Assembly (NCBI GenBank): GCA_029560875.1
Contig: JAKQKB010000101.1
Span: 1-64,000 of the forward strand
Direction: 5' to 3'
Length of the DNA: 64,000 nucleotides
Source: Bacteroidota bacterium
GTDB lineage: Bacteria > Bacteroidota > Bacteroidia > Bacteroidales > Tenuifilaceae
The translations under genes and the position numbers were made by a program. The notes under the pieces were generated by a model. It was given only the letters and a program-made list of their open reading frames with translations. It did not search any database and was not told the origin of the DNA. This document shows, piece after piece, positions 62,230 to 64,000 of the stretch. The stretch's first letter is position 1. Each line of letters begins with the position of its first letter.

Positions 62230-64000
62230 ATGAACCTTCAAACCGAAGAGGAAAAACTGTTAATTCAATCGCATTTCGATGATATGCTTCGAGGATGTAC
62301 TCGTTGCAATTCAGAGGAGGATAGGAACCTTATTATTAAAGCGTTCAATCTTGCTAATGAGGCGCATAAGGGGGTACGTCGGAAATCTGGAGAGCCATAC
62401 ATACTTCATCCCATAGCAGTAGCTAAAATTGTAACCCACGAAATAGGTCTTGGCGCAAAAGCTGCTGCCTGTGCACTTATGCACGATGTTGTGGAGGATA
62501 CCGATTACACCGTTGAAGACATTGAGCGAATCTTTGGAAAAAAAATAGCATCAATTATTGACGGGCTTACTAAAATTACCGATGTTTTTGATGCCAACTC
62601 TACCATACAGGCCGAGAATTTCAGAAAGATAATTCTTACGCTTGCTGATGATATTCGGGTAATTCTCATAAAACTTGCCGATAGGTTGCACAATATGCGC
62701 ACCTTAGACTCGCTGGCAACCAATAAGCAAATGAAAATTGCCAGCGAAACAATTTACCTCTATGCCCCACTTGCGCACCGACTTGGCCTTTACGCCATTA
62801 AAACAGAACTAGAGGACTTAAGCCTAAAATACCGATTCCCCCAAGCTTACGACGAAATTAGAAGCAAAATAGCTGATAACGAGAAACGTAGAATTCAGCA
62901 AATCAACCATTTCTCGTTACCGATTATTAAAAAGTTAGAAGAAAATAACATCGATTTTGAAATTAACGGACGTCCAAAATCGGTTTATTCTGTTTGGAAA
63001 AAAATTCAATCGAAAAACGTTTCGTTCGAGGAAATATACGACCTGCTGGCTATTCGCATAGTATTTAACCCTTACCCTCATATACCCGAAAAAACACAAT
63101 GCTGGCATATCTACTCAATTATTACGGATATTTACAAGCCAAAACCAGATAGGTTGCGCGATTGGGTATCAACCCCAAAAGCCAATGGATACGAGGCATT
63201 GCATTGCACAGTCATGGGGCCCAACGGACAGTGGGTTGAGGTGCAAATCCGCTCCCGCCGAATGGACGACATTGCAGAACGAGGTTTTGCAGCCCATTGG
63301 AAGTACAAGGATACAGATTCCTCAAGTCACGAAAATGAACTGGATAAGTGGATTAAACGAGTACGAGAGATGCTCGAAAACCCACAGGAAAACGCCTTGG
63401 AGTTTTTGGACGAATTCAAACTAAACCTTTTCACATCCGAGATAGTTGTTTTTACACCCAAGGGCGAAACACGCTCTTTACCAAAAGGTTCTACTGCGCT
63501 CGATTTTGCATTCGAAATACACACCGAGGTCGGAAATAAAGCTATTGGTGCTAAGGTAAACCATAAATTGGTTCCCCTCAGCTACCAAATCAACAGTGGT
63601 GACCAAATTGAAATCATCACCGCATCGTCGCAAAAACCTACTTGGGAACTTCTCAAGTATGCAACAACTGCGAAAGCAAAAGCAGCCATTAAGGGCGCGT
63701 TAAAAACCGAAACTAAAAATAGGATTGAGAAAGGAAAAGACATCCTCGAAAACAGATTAAATGAACTTGGCGTTCAACCTTCGTCGCGTGTTTTCAAAAA
63801 AATTCTCCCGGCGTACGAGGTTTACTCTAAGGACGAGCTTTATAGCAAAATTGGTTCAGGGTTAATTACTCTCGACAACCTAAAGCGCATCCTTAAAAAG
63901 AACACCAAAAACAAATGGATTCATTACTGGAGCCTGCAACTAGGCAAAAAACACAAGTACGATACAGACTCTTCTAAGCCATTAAAGATTGACACAAAAA
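62230..64000 (+). CDS. RelA/SpoT bifunctional (p)ppGpp synthetase/hydrolase, 3' end missing
   Basis: The gene starts with ATG at 62230 and runs open to the window end (590 codons visible). The hydrolase HD domain (about 45-150) keeps the HDxxED motif in LMHDVVEDTD. The synthetase domain (about 235-350) has GRPKSVYSVWKKI, YDLLAIRIVF, STPKANGYEALHCTV and EVQIRSRRMDDIAERG. The TGS domain starts at IVVFTPKGE. Both active sites look intact, so it should make and degrade (p)ppGpp in the stringent response. The ACT domain would lie beyond 64000. Confidence 0.95.
   Translation, partial: MNLQTEEEKLLIQSHFDDMLRGCTRCNSEEDRNLIIKAFNLANEAHKGVRRKSGEPYILHPIAVAKIVTHEIGLGAKAAACALMHDVVEDTDYTVEDIERIFGKKIASIIDGLTKITDVFDANSTIQAENFRKIILTLADDIRVILIKLADRLHNMRTLDSLATNKQMKIASETIYLYAPLAHRLGLYAIKTELEDLSLKYRFPQAYDEIRSKIADNEKRRIQQINHFSLPIIKKLEENNIDFEINGRPKSVYSVWKKIQSKNVSFEEIYDLLAIRIVFNPYPHIPEKTQCWHIYSIITDIYKPKPDRLRDWVSTPKANGYEALHCTVMGPNGQWVEVQIRSRRMDDIAERGFAAHWKYKDTDSSSHENELDKWIKRVREMLENPQENALEFLDEFKLNLFTSEIVVFTPKGETRSLPKGSTALDFAFEIHTEVGNKAIGAKVNHKLVPLSYQINSGDQIEIITASSQKPTWELLKYATTAKAKAAIKGALKTETKNRIEKGKDILENRLNELGVQPSSRVFKKILPAYEVYSKDELYSKIGSGLITLDNLKRILKKNTKNKWIHYWSLQLGKKHKYDTDSSKPLKIDTK

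Noticed and set aside
1-64000. CRISPR array, prophage, integron or biosynthetic cluster
   Set aside because: No short regularly spaced direct repeats, no Cas or phage structural proteins, and no assembly-line enzymes were found; the only repeats are protein-coding or the palindromic element near 48.8 kb.

Overview
This window is an AT-rich chromosomal segment from a member of the Bacteroidota, most likely order Bacteroidales or Marinilabiliales. The evidence is type IX secretion signals (two type A C-termini and one CHU_C or type B C-terminus), several families typical of the phylum (DUF2795, DUF5063, OstA-like, TamB, CotH/DUF2490), an Rnf operon headed by an RseC gene, and many promoters that fit the Bacteroidota -33 TTTG / -7 TAnnTTTG consensus. 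Most of the window is ordinary housekeeping and envelope gene content. I saw no CRISPR array, prophage, rRNA or tRNA gene.

Layout. 1-8.7 kb: the 5' end of an IS1595-type transposase cut by the window edge, a helix-hairpin-helix protein, a K+ channel, a CNNM/CBS protein, an AbgT transporter, a 57-codon remnant of a GNAT acetyltransferase, a DUF4256 protein, and an abutting DUF2490/CotH pair. 8.9-14.4 kb: rseC-rnfBCDGEA, a respiratory ferredoxin:NAD+ oxidoreductase operon closed by a strong bidirectional terminator. 14.4-26.5 kb: a small lipoprotein, recG, a methyltransferase, a lone ABC ATPase, a cobalamin adenosyltransferase, DUF2795, a DUF5063/exonuclease/RlmI operon, proline dehydrogenase, recQ and a DUF4143 ATPase.

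26.7-34.2 kb: guaB followed by an outer-membrane biogenesis cluster (two-domain parvulin, a lipoprotein related to the chaperone parts of parvulins, SurA, OstA/LptA-like). 34.1-45 kb: yaaA, a hybrid sensor kinase with an NMT1/THI5 ligand-binding domain, tsaD, tamB, and exbB-exbD-tonB. 45.3-48.7 kb: a TPR sensor kinase with its LytTR regulator and a predicted beta-barrel gene. 48.7-52.7 kb: a GC-rich palindromic intergenic element and a 1189-residue LRR/InlB-repeat surface protein. 52.8-64 kb: TauE, a membrane protein, glyA, a lone receiver, a ClC channel, an M16 peptidase pair, a CHU_C surface protein, and a rel/spoT gene that runs off the end.

The most unusual observations are these. The hybrid kinase at 35028-37379 has phenylalanine where the phospho-accepting histidine belongs, although its ATP-binding and receiver motifs look intact. 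The tamB gene has no ATG, GTG or TTG upstream of its membrane anchor, and recQ has only TTG starts close behind a promoter. The GNAT remnant appears to join the front and back of the family. A palindromic GC-rich element lies at about 48.8 kb.
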